Source: Streptomyces sp. NRRL F-5135
GTDB lineage: Bacteria; Actinomycetota; Actinomycetes; Streptomycetales; Streptomycetaceae
Length of the DNA: 64,000 nt
NCBI RefSeq assembly: GCF_000719775.1
Contig: NZ_JOHR01000001.1
Location: 434,001 to 498,000, forward strand
Direction of reading: 5' to 3'
The notes beneath the pieces were generated by a model. That model did no database searches. It was not told where the DNA came from and saw nothing but the letters and a program-made list of their open reading frames with translations. Shown piece by piece: positions 1 through 9,374 of this stretch (position 1 is the first letter of the stretch; every line of letters begins with the position of its first letter). The position numbers and the translations under genes are program-made.

Positions 1-1
1 C

Positions 2-1711
2 ACCCAGGAACTGCGCACGCCCGTGGAGGCACTGCTCCGGCACCCGGGCGCGGCGTCCGGCGGGGCGTTCGGGCTGGCCGGCCAGGACGCCGCGCACCTG
101 CTGCACCTGATCGACAACCTGCTCGACCTGTCGCGGTCCGAGGCCGACGACCTGGAGCCGTCCCGTCGTCTGGAGGACCCGGCCCCGCTGCTGGCCCGGG
201 CCTTCCGTACGGCGGCGGACGGCCGCACCGGCGGTGACGCGTGGACGCTCGACCTGCCCGACCGGCTGCCCTCGGTCCCGGTCGACGGCGCCCGGCTGGG
301 CCGGCTCGTCGGCAACCTCCTGTCCGCCGCCGCCTTTCAGGCCGGGGCCGACGGCAGCCTCACGCTCGCGGCGCGGCCGGGCCCGGCGTCGGTCCGGATC
401 ACGGTCGGCTCGTCCCGCGCGACCGAGAACTCGCCGCGTGCGTCCAACGCCCGGCCTCGCAGGTCCGCCTCCGCCGCGTCCGCGGCGCTCGCCGCGCCCC
501 GGCCGCCCGGTCAGGGCCGTGGCGCCGACTCCCCCGGCGCCCGCGCGGCGGAGATCGCCCTGGCCACGGCCCAGCGGCTGGCGATGCTGCACGGCGGTTC
601 GCTGGCGGTGGACCGCTCCCCCGGCCGTCTGACGCTCGATCTGGATCTGCCGCTGCCCACTCCCGACGGCCGGCCCGGACCGGCGGCGCGGCCCGGCGAC
701 CGCCTCCTGGTCGTCGCCCCGGGACCACCGGCACCCGCACTGCGTGACCTCGCCGACCAGCACGGGCTGCTGCTGTGCCGGCCGACGGCGGACGACGACC
801 TCGACGCCCTGGTGGCCGACGCGCAGCCCGCGGCCGTCGCCTGGGACGCGGGCTCGGCCGGGCCCGACGAGTGGCCGTGCGTACAGCGGCTGCACGACGA
901 CCCCCGACTGCGGCACACGCCGTTCCTGCTGTTCGGTGCGGAGGGGCCGGACCTGTCACGGGCGTTGCGGGCGCTGCGCCCCGGCGGCCCGGCCCGGCCC
1001 GTGATCGCCGCCGCCACGACCGAGCGGTACCGCAAGGCCTGCGTGCGGCTGGCGGCGGCCGCCCTGCCCGACCACCCGCTGCGGATCGCGCCCGACGGCA
1101 CGACGGCGCTGGGCCTGGTGGCCGAGGAGACACCCGCGCTGATCCTGCTGGAGCGCACGCTCCCGGACATGCACGCGCTCGACGTCGTCGATCACATGGA
1201 CCACGGCAACGGCCGCCCGCCCTGCCCCGTCGTCGTGCTCGGCGACCGGGGGTTCAGCGCCGCCGACGCCCGCCGCGCCGAGCCGCACCGGGCGCTGCTC
1301 CTGCTGGACCACACGGTGCTCGGCCACGAGGAGGCGGCCGCGCTGCTGGGCCGGATGGCGCGGGAGCGGCCGGCCGGCCGGGACCGCTCCCGCGCGCCGG
1401 TGCACACCGCGCTGGTCTTCCTCTACGAGCACTACCGGCACCGGATCTCACGCTGGCAGGTCGCCGAGGCCGCCGGCGTCAGCGCCGACCACCTGGGCCG
1501 GCTCTTCCACCGGAGTTACGGGGTGACGGTGTGGGAGTACCTCATCCGGCTGCGCGTCCGGCGGGCGGGCGACCGGCTCCGGCTGAGCGGTGACAGCGTC
1601 CACAGCGTGGCCCGGTCGGTGGGGTTCCAGGACCGGGCCTACTTCAGCCGGGTGTTCCGCCGGGTCACCGGCGCGAGCCCGCACGCCTACCGCGACAGCC
1701 TCCCCGGCTGA
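2..1711 (+). CDS. Hybrid sensor kinase-like / AraC-type transcriptional regulator (5' end outside window)
   Basis: The gene runs in from the left edge, so its N-terminus is missing. Domains in order: a dimerisation/H-box-like segment at the edge, an HATPase-like region (about bases 230-660), two receiver-like regions (about 690-1350) and a C-terminal AraC/XylS double helix-turn-helix (about 1400-1700, ending in the typical GASPHAYR motif). The H-box reads TQELRTPV, with Gln where the phosphorylated His should be. The N-box lacks its second Asn (NLLSAAAFQ). The second receiver has Glu in LILLERTLPDM where the phosphorylated Asp is expected. I infer that it senses a ligand through missing N-terminal parts and no longer does phosphotransfer. 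Such fusions often control sugar genes, and the convergent neighbour is a pectinesterase. The AraC domain is certain; the rest is likely. Confidence 0.8.
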   Translation, partial: TQELRTPVEALLRHPGAASGGAFGLAGQDAAHLLHLIDNLLDLSRSEADDLEPSRRLEDPAPLLARAFRTAADGRTGGDAWTLDLPDRLPSVPVDGARLGRLVGNLLSAAAFQAGADGSLTLAARPGPASVRITVGSSRATENSPRASNARPRRSASAASAALAAPRPPGQGRGADSPGARAAEIALATAQRLAMLHGGSLAVDRSPGRLTLDLDLPLPTPDGRPGPAARPGDRLLVVAPGPPAPALRDLADQHGLLLCRPTADDDLDALVADAQPAAVAWDAGSAGPDEWPCVQRLHDDPRLRHTPFLLFGAEGPDLSRALRALRPGGPARPVIAAATTERYRKACVRLAAAALPDHPLRIAPDGTTALGLVAEETPALILLERTLPDMHALDVVDHMDHGNGRPPCPVVVLGDRGFSAADARRAEPHRALLLLDHTVLGHEEAAALLGRMARERPAGRDRSRAPVHTALVFLYEHYRHRISRWQVAEAAGVSADHLGRLFHRSYGVTVWEYLIRLRVRRAGDRLRLSGDSVHSVARSVGFQDRAYFSRVFRRVTGASPHAYRDSLPG

Positions 1712-1761
1712 GGGGGCCTGTCACTACGGGGCGCCGGTGCTCGTGCGCGAAGCCGGGCCTC

Positions 1762-2892
1762 TCAGGACGCGCTGGGTGTCCAGCCCGCCAGCCAGTCGCC
1801 GATCTCCTGGTCCGCGGCCTGGGCGTCGGTGAGCTGCGGGCGGTTGGCGCTCGCAGGGCCCGCGCCCGGGCCCGTGTTCCGGTACTCGGCGAACCGGTCG
1901 TCCTTCCAGGAGAAGCCCCCCATGTCCGTCCACGGCGTGGTCTTGACGGCGGCGCTCAGATTCGTGTTGCGCACGGTGGCCTGGGGGTCGAGCGCGGCGT
2001 CGCCGCCCGCGTGCCAGTTGCGGCCGAGGTAGTGACTGGCGTTGGAGACGTCGCCGTTGACCGTGGAGTTGATGACGAGGAAGCCCTTGCGGTCGGCGGC
2101 CGTGCTGGGTGCGAGGACATAGCCGGCCGAGCTGCCGTCCGAGCGCTTCCTCAGGGTGATCACCGACTTGTCGATCACGGCGGTGGCGCGGCCGAAGATG
2201 AAGTCGACGTTCCCGATGACGTAGGAGTTGGTGACATAGACCCGGCCGAGCGCGCTCTTGGCCGCGGAGTCGAGCAGCAGTGTGTCCTGGTCGCCGGTGA
2301 CGATGACGCCGTCGAGGAACACCCTGTCTGCCGCGGTGCGCAGCGCGACGGCCTGGGCGCCGCCGGTGGCGGTCGACTCGTCGAAGTCGTTGGTGATGCT
2401 GAGGTTGCGCGCCTGGAAGTCGTCCGCCTCGGCCGCGACCGTGGCGCTGCCGCTGGTGCCGTAGGTGCCGGACCCGTCGGGCTTGGGGGTGCCGGCGGAG
2501 TTGTTGTAGACGATGACGGTGTCCTTGCGGCTCGCTCCCGAGCCCTGGAGCGTCACATGCGGCTTGTTCGACGGGATCTTGACGAGTTCCCGGTAGGTGC
2601 CGGGGGCGATGGAGATGATGACGCGGGAGGGGTTGTTCGCGGGGACGGCGTTCACCGCCGCCTGGACGGTCGTGTACTGGCCGGTGCCGTTCTTGGCCAC
2701 GGTGAGCGTCGTGGCCGCCGCGGTGCGCGGACCCGTCGGCCCGGCGGCTCCGCCCGGGGCGGTGGCGCCGAAGGCGGTCCCGCCGACGGGACCGGCGCAG
2801 ACGGCGAGGGTCAGGACGACGCCGTACGCCGGCAGGGTCCCGCGTCGGGACCGCGCGGCGGTTCCTGACCGGTGGTGCGATGAGGTGTCCAT
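1762..2892 (-). CDS. Secreted pectinesterase (CE8)
   Basis: A 376-aa pectin methylesterase that removes methyl esters from homogalacturonan outside the cell. The N-terminus has an Arg-rich stretch, a hydrophobic segment (about residues 22-45) and a small-residue region, as expected of a Sec or Tat signal peptide. The right-handed beta-helix carries the family motifs in order: APGTYREL, GAQAVALR, GDQDTLLLD (first catalytic Asp), GNVDFIFG (second catalytic Asp) and YLGRNW (substrate-binding Arg). ATG is preceded by GAGGGAGA about 7 nt upstream. Full length for the family, with no extra binding module. It converges with the AraC-type regulator, which may control it, and lies about 7 kb from a GH106-like glycosidase, so pectin use is the likely theme. 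Confidence 0.93.
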   Translation of the reverse strand: MDTSSHHRSGTAARSRRGTLPAYGVVLTLAVCAGPVGGTAFGATAPGGAAGPTGPRTAAATTLTVAKNGTGQYTTVQAAVNAVPANNPSRVIISIAPGTYRELVKIPSNKPHVTLQGSGASRKDTVIVYNNSAGTPKPDGSGTYGTSGSATVAAEADDFQARNLSITNDFDESTATGGAQAVALRTAADRVFLDGVIVTGDQDTLLLDSAAKSALGRVYVTNSYVIGNVDFIFGRATAVIDKSVITLRKRSDGSSAGYVLAPSTAADRKGFLVINSTVNGDVSNASHYLGRNWHAGGDAALDPQATVRNTNLSAAVKTTPWTDMGGFSWKDDRFAEYRNTGPGAGPASANRPQLTDAQAADQEIGDWLAGWTPSAS

Positions 2893-3030
2893 GCCGTATC
2901 TCCCTCGAGAGCGGGGCGCGGGTGCGCGTGGCGGCTGTCATCGGACAGTCGCCGCCGACGGGCGAAGGGTTGCCGGCTCGCCACGGACCGCCCCGACCGT
3001 CCGGCACCGAGCCGGCCTCGGCCGTGGCCT

Positions 3031-3197
3031 CTAGTGCCGCGTCAGCCAAGGTTTGCCCCGCTCGCCGCCCTGGCACGGCCATCCGCGGCGTTGCCGAACC
3101 GACCGAGTAGGCCCACTACGAGGCCGATTCGGCGCCTTGCGGCTGACCGCACCAGGACGCCTCGCTACCGGGCAAACCTGGGCTGACGCGGCACTAG
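3031..3197. mobile_element. MITE-like element with 28-bp terminal inverted repeats
   Basis: Bases 3031-3058 and 3170-3197 are inverted repeats that match at 27 of 28 positions; both start CTAGTGCCGCGTCAGCC from the outside. The 167-bp interval has no plausible gene, and its inner part is also roughly palindromic, so the whole element could fold into one long hairpin. CTAG at both outer ends may be a target-site duplication or part of the repeat. This fits a non-autonomous miniature element mobilised by a transposase elsewhere. The right end overlaps the stop codon of the NHLM ABC gene. The remaining bases between the pectinesterase start and the element (2893-3030) hold only that gene's leader. 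Confidence 0.7.
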
Positions 3198-6100
3198 GTC
3201 ATCTGACGCCGTACCAGCTCCCGCAGGTGGCCGCCCTCCTCGGCCAGCAGCGCGGCCGGCGGGCCCTGTTCCACCACGCGCCCCTGGTCCATGACGATCA
3301 CCCGGTCCGCGTCCATGACCGTGGAGAGCCGGTGGGCGATCACCAGGCGACTGGCGTTCAGCGCGCGCGTGCTCTCGGTCACGACGCGTTGGGTCGCGTT
3401 GTCCAGCGCGCTGGTGGCCTCGTCGAAGAAGAGGATGCGCGGGCGGCGGATCAGCGCCTGGGCGATCATCAGACGCTGCCGCTGTCCGCCGGAGATCGCG
3501 CTCCCGCCGGAGATCATCGTGTGCAGCCCCATCGGCATGCGCTTGATGTCCTCGGCCAGTCCGGCCATCTCGGCCGCCGCCATGGCCTCCTCGGGGGTGA
3601 AGGGCTCGGCGCCGCGGATGCAGTCCAGGACGGACCCGGTGAGCGGCTGGGCGTTCTGCAGGACGACCCCGCACTGGCGGCGCACGGCCGCCTGGTCCAG
3701 GGCGGCCAGGTCCTGGCCGTCGTAGAGCACGCTGCCCGAGGCCGGCTCGTCGAAGCCGATGAGCAGCCGCAGCAGGGTGGACTTGCCGCAGCCGCTGGGG
3801 CCCACGACCGCCACGAACTCGCCCGGCCGTACCTCCAGCGAGACGTCGTCCAGCACCAGCGGCCCGTCGGCGGCGTAGCGGAAGGACAGCTTCCGGGCTT
3901 CGATCGCCCCGGTCAGGGCGCCGGGCCTGGCCCGGGCCGCGGGGACCTCCGGGGCCGCGTCCAGGACCGGCCGGAGCTGCTCGAACATCGGCAGTGCCGC
4001 CGCGGCCGACACGAACGCGCCGGTCAGCTGGGTGACCGCGGTCAGCAGCATCGTCACGGCGGTGTGGAAGGTGAGGAAGGAGCCGGCCGCCATGCTGCCC
4101 CGGGCCGGCCCCGCCAGCAGCATGAACATGATGAGCGAGCAGAGCGGCAGGTAGACGGCGTCCAGCACCGTGGTCAGGTTCCTGATCCGGCCCGCCCGCC
4201 GGTGCAGTTCGCGGGAGCGGGCGAACTCGCCGGCCCAGGCCGCGTACGCGAAGCTCTCCGCCGCCGCGACCCGCAGCTTGGGCAGTCCGCGCAGCGTCTG
4301 GAACGCCTGGTTGTTGAGCTTGTGGTCCAGCTCCACCAGCCGTCTCTGCCACCGCACCTGCCACAGTCCGAGGGCAAGGAACACGGCCGCGATGACGGTC
4401 AGCATGGCGAGCGCCGCCAGCGCCAGCGGCACGCTGAGGAACAGCAGCAGACCGAGGTTCACCGCGCCGAGCGTGCCCGCCTGGACGGCGACCGGGCCGG
4501 TCCCGGAGAGCAGCCGCCGGATGGAGCTGACGCCCATCGCCGCACTGGCCAGTTCCCCGGTGGAGCGCTCGGTGAAGAACGACGTCGGCAGCCGCAGCAG
4601 CCGGTCCCACACGGCGGGCTGGAGCGCGCTCTCGACGCGGCCCTCCAGCCGGAGGAGGGTGAGGTTCTGGAACAGCGTGAAGACCGCGGTCACGACGGCG
4701 GTGGCCATCACCGCCAGGCAGATCTGCGCGATCAGGTCCGTCCGCGCGGCCGGTACGAACACGCCGAGCACCCGGCCGGTGGCGATGGGCACCAGCGCGC
4801 CGAGGCCGACCGTCACCAGCCCGCTCAGGACCAGATTGCGCAGGTCCGTACGGCCGCCGCGCAGGCTGAACCACATCAGCCGGCCGAGCGTCAGGGGCCG
4901 GTCGGGCAGGGGCCGGTAGAACATCACGGCTCGGGGCGCGAGTTCCCCGGCGTTGTCCTCGCCGATCCGCAGCCGCAGACCGGAGACCGGGTTCACGGCC
5001 TCGTACCGGCCGCGCCGCCACAGCAGGGCCACCGGCGCCCCGGACTTGGCCCGGTGACCGACCAACGGGCCGGTGTCCGTCCGCCACCAGCGCCCGTCGA
5101 GCCGTACGGCGCGGGTCCGCACGCGCGCGGCGTCGGCGACCCGCTCGACCGGGTCGGTGCGCTCGTCCGCCGGGTCGCTCCTGGACGGCTCGCGCAGTGT
5201 GATCCCGGCCTCTCGGGCGACCAGCCGGCAGACGGCGAACACGGTGTCGTCGCCGGTCCCGGGCCCGCCCTCGGTGGCGCGGCCCGAGCGGGTGGGCCGG
5301 CCCATGGAGGCGATCAGCGCCTGGTCCGCGCGGGCGCGTACCGTCTCGCCCGCCCGGATGCCGGCGGCGGTGCGGTCCTCGTGGGCGCGCTCGAGCTGTT
5401 CGATCCAGCGGTCCACCGCGGACAGCAGCCGGTACTGCTGGTTGACCATCCGCTGCCACATCGCGCCGTCGACCAGCAGGTCGCCCGCCGCGTCCGCGTC
5501 GTACTCGGCGCCGTACCGCACGCCGCCCGGCGGGACGGGCATCCACAGGACGTCGTCGTCGGCCATGCCCTCGTCGCCGCCGGGGCGGCCGTCGAGGGGT
5601 GCCTCGAACAGGACGCCCAGCCCGCGGGCGGTGCCGAGGGCGAAGGCGTGCTCCAGGGGGGTCGGCGGGGGCTCGCTCCCGCTCGCGTACGGGTCGCCCG
5701 CGTGGACCGGGTCGTACGCGGACGGCCCGGCGGCGTACGCCCGCCCGGACCCGTGCGAGCCGTCGGTTCCGTGGGCGCCACCGGGCCCGCGAGGGTCGGC
5801 GTACGCGTACCCGTACGCGCCCTGGTCCCCCTGGGCATGGCCCTGGCCGTAGTCGTACGGCCCCTGGTACGCCGTGGGGTGCAGCTCGCGCAGCGGGATC
5901 CGGCGCAGCCCGCATTCCGGGGACGGTTTGCCGACCAGGGTGTGGAGCGGGCCCGCCACCGGGCCGAGCAGCAGCGCGCCCGCCTCCAGCCGGCCGAGGA
6001 AGTGCCAGTGTCCCTGCCGGCCGGCGTCCACGGCGAACAGGTCCAGCGCCCCGGCCTCGACGAGCCACAGCACCTGGGGGCCCTCCAGCTCCACGCTGCC

Positions 6101-6271
6101 CGCGCCCGCGGGCCGGGCGGGGGCGCCGAGTCCGCCGAGGGCATGGATCACCGGGTCGCCCGACGCCGGTGCGCCGGGCCCGGCGGCGGCCGGCGACGGT
6201 GGCGCGGACTCGGCGGCGGGCCGGTGCCGAGGCTGGGACTCCGGCTGGGGCCGGGGCTGGGGGAAGGTCAC
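3194..6271 (-). CDS. NHLM-type peptide export ABC transporter, permease/ATPase subunit (no peptidase domain)
   Basis: About 1025 aa, the second ABC half of an NHLM (nitrile hydratase leader microcin-type) export system. The N-terminal 130 or so residues resemble the cyclic-nucleotide-binding-like sensor of this family. A Tyr/Gly/Ala/His-rich low-complexity insert follows (roughly residues 135-200), then the six-helix ABC exporter domain from about residue 490. The C-terminal nucleotide-binding domain has Walker A GPSGCGKST (about 822), signature SGGQRQR, Walker B ILFFDEATSALD (about 945) and the H-loop IAHRLST. I chose the GTG at 6271: AAGGAG lies 7 nt upstream and it sits one base after the stop of the C39 exporter gene, so the two are coupled. 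The stop codon is the TAG of the CTAG at the end of the MITE-like element. Confidence 0.9.
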   Translation of the reverse strand: MTFPQPRPQPESQPRHRPAAESAPPSPAAAGPGAPASGDPVIHALGGLGAPARPAGAGSVELEGPQVLWLVEAGALDLFAVDAGRQGHWHFLGRLEAGALLLGPVAGPLHTLVGKPSPECGLRRIPLRELHPTAYQGPYDYGQGHAQGDQGAYGYAYADPRGPGGAHGTDGSHGSGRAYAAGPSAYDPVHAGDPYASGSEPPPTPLEHAFALGTARGLGVLFEAPLDGRPGGDEGMADDDVLWMPVPPGGVRYGAEYDADAAGDLLVDGAMWQRMVNQQYRLLSAVDRWIEQLERAHEDRTAAGIRAGETVRARADQALIASMGRPTRSGRATEGGPGTGDDTVFAVCRLVAREAGITLREPSRSDPADERTDPVERVADAARVRTRAVRLDGRWWRTDTGPLVGHRAKSGAPVALLWRRGRYEAVNPVSGLRLRIGEDNAGELAPRAVMFYRPLPDRPLTLGRLMWFSLRGGRTDLRNLVLSGLVTVGLGALVPIATGRVLGVFVPAARTDLIAQICLAVMATAVVTAVFTLFQNLTLLRLEGRVESALQPAVWDRLLRLPTSFFTERSTGELASAAMGVSSIRRLLSGTGPVAVQAGTLGAVNLGLLLFLSVPLALAALAMLTVIAAVFLALGLWQVRWQRRLVELDHKLNNQAFQTLRGLPKLRVAAAESFAYAAWAGEFARSRELHRRAGRIRNLTTVLDAVYLPLCSLIMFMLLAGPARGSMAAGSFLTFHTAVTMLLTAVTQLTGAFVSAAAALPMFEQLRPVLDAAPEVPAARARPGALTGAIEARKLSFRYAADGPLVLDDVSLEVRPGEFVAVVGPSGCGKSTLLRLLIGFDEPASGSVLYDGQDLAALDQAAVRRQCGVVLQNAQPLTGSVLDCIRGAEPFTPEEAMAAAEMAGLAEDIKRMPMGLHTMISGGSAISGGQRQRLMIAQALIRRPRILFFDEATSALDNATQRVVTESTRALNASRLVIAHRLSTVMDADRVIVMDQGRVVEQGPPAALLAEEGGHLRELVRRQMT

Positions 6272-6272
6272 C

Positions 6273-8534
6273 TCATGTCTCCTTGACCAGTGCGGCGTAC
6301 GCGCCACCGGCGGCGACCAGGTCGTCGTGGGTCCCCCGCTCCACGATCGAGCCGTGGTCGAGCACCACGATCTCGTCGCTGTCCCGTACGGTGCTCAGCC
6401 GGTGCGCGATCACGACGCACGCGCAGCCCCGTCGGCGCAGGTTGGAGATGACGAGCTGCTCGGTGCGCGCGTCCAGGGCGCTGGTCACCTCGTCGAGCAC
6501 CAGGATGCTCGGCCGCCGCACGAGCGCCCGCGCGATCTCCAGACGCTGCCGCTGCCCGCCGGAGAAGTTGCGGCCGTCCTGCTCCACCCGGCCGTGGATG
6601 CCCTCGGGCCGGCGCGCGATCACCTCGTCGTAGAGGGCGGCGTCCCGCAGGGCCGCGACCACGGCCTCGTCCGGCACCGACGGGTCCCACAGCGCGACGT
6701 TGTCCCGGACCGTTCCCTCGAAGAGGAAGACATCCTGGTCGACGAAGGACACCGAGGCGGCCAGGGCGCCCCGGGGGATGTCCTCCAGGCGCTGTCCGTC
6801 GATCCGGATCGTCCCCTCCCACGGCCGGTACAGGCCGGAGAGCAGCCGGGAGACGGTGGACTTCCCGCTGCCGGAGCCGCCAACGAGCGCGACCTGGCGG
6901 CCCGGCGCGACGGTCAGGGAGAAGTCCTTGAGCAGCGGCGCGTCCAGCGGGCTGTAGCCGAAGGTGATGTCCACCAGCTCCACCCGGCCGTCGAGCCGGC
7001 GGGTACGGGCCGCCGGCTCGGGCCGGGTGTACAGCTCGTCGGCCGGAAAGCTCTCCACGTCCTTCAGCCGGGCCACGTCGGCGGCGAAGTCCTGGATCCG
7101 GCCCACCACTCCGTTCAGCCGGGTGATCGGCGCCGTGAAACGGGTGACGAGGGCCTGGAAGGCGACGAGGAGACCGATGGAGAGATGGCCCTCGACGGCG
7201 CGCAGTCCGCCGATCCACAGGATCAGCGCGCTGTTGAGTGTGGCGAGGGCCGGCGCGACGACACCGAGGGCCGCGGTCGGCACGCCGAGCCGCTGCTGGT
7301 CCTCCAGTGTGGTGGCGTGCTGGCCCGCCCAGCGGCGGAAGTAGCCGTTCTCGCCGCCGGTGGCCTTCATCGTCTCGATCAGCTGCAGACCGGTGTAGGC
7401 GGTGTTCGTCAGCCGGGCGGCGTCCGCGCGCAGCTTCTGGGTGTGGGCGGCCCGCAGCCGTATGACGATCCGCATCGCGACCACGTTGAGCAGCGCGATC
7501 AGCACGCCCACGACCGTGAGCTGGGGATCGTACGTCCACAGCAGGACGGCGTAGAGGAGCACCACCACTCCGTCCACCCCGGCGGCGGCCAGGTCCCGGG
7601 CCAGGGTCTCGGCGACCGTGTCGTTGGACTGGAGTCGTTGGACGAGGTCGGCGGGGCTGCGCTGGGCGAAGAAGGTGACGGGCAGCCGCAGCAGATGGCG
7701 GAAGAAGCGGGCGCTCGTGAGCGTGGCCGAGATGATGCGGCCGCGCAGCAGGTTCGCCTGCTGGAGGCCGGTGAGCGTCGCCGTCAGCACCACCAGGGTG
7801 GCCATGGCGGCGAACAGCGGTGCCAGCAGGGAGCTCTGCCCGCCGACCACGAACATGTCGATGTACGTCCGGCTGAGCGCGGGCACCGCGGCGCCCACCA
7901 CGACGAGCAGCACGCTGGCGAGGAACGCGGCCAGCAGGGTGCCCGCCGTACCGCGCAGCCTGGCCGGGACGGTCCCGAGCACGCCGGGTTTGCTGCCGCC
8001 CGCGCGGAAGTTCTCCGACGGTTCGAGGACGAGGACGACCCCGGTGAAGCTGGTGTCGAAGTCCTCCTCCGGAACGAAGCGGCGGCCCTTGCCCGGGTCG
8101 TTGACGTACACGCCCCGGCGGCCCGGCCGACGGCTCATGCCGTCGTAGACGACGTAGTGGTTGAACTCCCAGAACAGGATGGCGGGCGGCGCCACCTCGG
8201 CGAGCGCGGCCGGCTCCATCTGCATGCCCTTGGCGCTCAGCCCGTACCGGCGAGCGGCCTTGAGCAGATTGCTGGCACGGGATCCGTCCCGGGAGACCCC
8301 GCAGGTGATGCGCAGTTCTTCGAGCGGTACGTGCAGTCCGTAGTGGGCGAGGACCATGCCCAGTGAGGCGGCGCCGCACTCGACGGCCTCCATCTGGAGG
8401 ATGGAGGGGGTACGGACCCGCTTGTGCCGGGTGGACCTGGGCCGCCGGGCGGCCCTGGACCTGCCGTGGCCCGCGGCCCCGGGCGCGGCCCCGGGCCGCT
8501 CGCGCCGGGGCGTGGATCTGTGCGGTGGGGTCAC
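6273..8534 (-). CDS. NHLM-type peptide export ABC transporter with C39 leader peptidase
   Basis: About 753 aa. It should cut the leader of the peptide encoded at 9694-9491 after Gly-Gly and export the core. The N-terminal C39 papain-like domain shows the catalytic Cys in QMEAVECGAASLGM (residue 53 from this start), His in FNHYVVYDG (126) and Asp in VNDPGKG (146). Six membrane helices span roughly 165-450. The ATPase has Walker A GGSGSGKST, signature FSGGQRQR, Walker B ILVLDEVTSALD and H-loop IAHRLST. GTG at 8534 overlaps the TGA of the adaptor gene (GTGA), which indicates coupling; a TTG four codons upstream is the alternative. All residues needed for cleavage and ATP hydrolysis are present. 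Confidence 0.93.
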   Translation of the reverse strand: MTPPHRSTPRRERPGAAPGAAGHGRSRAARRPRSTRHKRVRTPSILQMEAVECGAASLGMVLAHYGLHVPLEELRITCGVSRDGSRASNLLKAARRYGLSAKGMQMEPAALAEVAPPAILFWEFNHYVVYDGMSRRPGRRGVYVNDPGKGRRFVPEEDFDTSFTGVVLVLEPSENFRAGGSKPGVLGTVPARLRGTAGTLLAAFLASVLLVVVGAAVPALSRTYIDMFVVGGQSSLLAPLFAAMATLVVLTATLTGLQQANLLRGRIISATLTSARFFRHLLRLPVTFFAQRSPADLVQRLQSNDTVAETLARDLAAAGVDGVVVLLYAVLLWTYDPQLTVVGVLIALLNVVAMRIVIRLRAAHTQKLRADAARLTNTAYTGLQLIETMKATGGENGYFRRWAGQHATTLEDQQRLGVPTAALGVVAPALATLNSALILWIGGLRAVEGHLSIGLLVAFQALVTRFTAPITRLNGVVGRIQDFAADVARLKDVESFPADELYTRPEPAARTRRLDGRVELVDITFGYSPLDAPLLKDFSLTVAPGRQVALVGGSGSGKSTVSRLLSGLYRPWEGTIRIDGQRLEDIPRGALAASVSFVDQDVFLFEGTVRDNVALWDPSVPDEAVVAALRDAALYDEVIARRPEGIHGRVEQDGRNFSGGQRQRLEIARALVRRPSILVLDEVTSALDARTEQLVISNLRRRGCACVVIAHRLSTVRDSDEIVVLDHGSIVERGTHDDLVAAGGAYAALVKET

Positions 8535-9337
8535 GGAAGCAGCCAATCGATCGGACGCTGTTCGGCCAGGTGGACGGAGCCCGAGGCGAGCGTCATGGAG
8601 GCGACCTCGTACGGCGGGCCCTGCGAGGACGACCAGGCCAGGCCGGAGGGGGTGGCGGCGGAGCGGTCCAGGGTGACCAGGACGGGGATCGGCGGACCGT
8701 TCTCGGCGAACTGCTCGCCGAGTCGGCTGTCCCCGAGGAACGCCCCGATCTGCCGGTCGGTCCTGGCGGTCCGGCCGACGGACTTCACCCGGCCGCGCAG
8801 CAGGCCGTACCGCTCGGCCGGCACCGACTGGACGGTGAGGTCGACGGAGGCGCCGACGGGGACGGCGGCCCCGCTGCTGGCGGGCAGGTAGAGCATCGCC
8901 ATCAGGGGGTCATCGGGGTTTTTGACGCGCTCGATGGCGGCCACGTCCGCGCCGGGCGTGACCACGGAGCCGAGCGTGACGGCGAGGGTCGTCACCCGGC
9001 CCGGGGCGAGGGCGCGTACGGCGGTGGCTCCCCGGTCGGTACGGACCTTCAGCAGCGGCGTCCCGGCCGAGACGGACCGGCCTTCGTCGACGAGGACGTC
9101 GGTGACCTGGCCCGCGACCGGGCTCTGGAGGACGTAGCTGCCCTGCGCGTGGGTGAGGACGCCGGCCGCGCCGACGGTGGAGGAGAGGGAGCCGGTCACC
9201 GCCCACACGCCGGCGGCGGCCATCACGACGAGTGTGACGGCCAGGACGAGCCACCCCTGGGGCCGGGCGAAACGCACCGGCAGGTCGATCTCCTCGGGTG
9301 ACTGGAGCTTGGAGAGCGCCTGTTGACGGAACTGCAC
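8531..9337 (-). CDS. NHLM bacteriocin-system secretion adaptor (HlyD-like)
   Basis: A 268-aa membrane-fusion-type adaptor. Residues 1-25 are cytoplasmic and begin with the family-typical VQFRQQALSKLQSPEEIDLP. One membrane helix follows (about 28-50, GWLVLAVTLVVMAAAGVWAV), then a biotinyl-lipoyl-like barrel (SPVAGQVTDVLVDEGRSVSAG and the second half ALAPGRVTTLAVTLGSVVTPG) with no long coiled coil, as usual in NHLM adaptors. GTG at 9337 is chosen because GGAAAG lies 6 nt upstream and the protein then starts like its family; the frame stays open to 9481 but gives an atypical Pro-rich extension. It lies second in the export operon, 153 bp after the precursor gene, and overlaps the peptidase-exporter gene by 4 bp. 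Confidence 0.9.
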   Translation of the reverse strand: MQFRQQALSKLQSPEEIDLPVRFARPQGWLVLAVTLVVMAAAGVWAVTGSLSSTVGAAGVLTHAQGSYVLQSPVAGQVTDVLVDEGRSVSAGTPLLKVRTDRGATAVRALAPGRVTTLAVTLGSVVTPGADVAAIERVKNPDDPLMAMLYLPASSGAAVPVGASVDLTVQSVPAERYGLLRGRVKSVGRTARTDRQIGAFLGDSRLGEQFAENGPPIPVLVTLDRSAATPSGLAWSSSQGPPYEVASMTLASGSVHLAEQRPIDWLLP

Positions 9338-9374
9338 GACATTCTTTCCGGGCGTCGAGGACGTGGGCGGCGGT

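Noticed and set aside
3053..8366. Very long plus-strand ORFs (over 800 codons) opposite the ABC transporter genes
   Set aside because: They mirror the codon bias of the real minus-strand genes and encode low-complexity Gly/Arg/Gln-rich sequence without domains.
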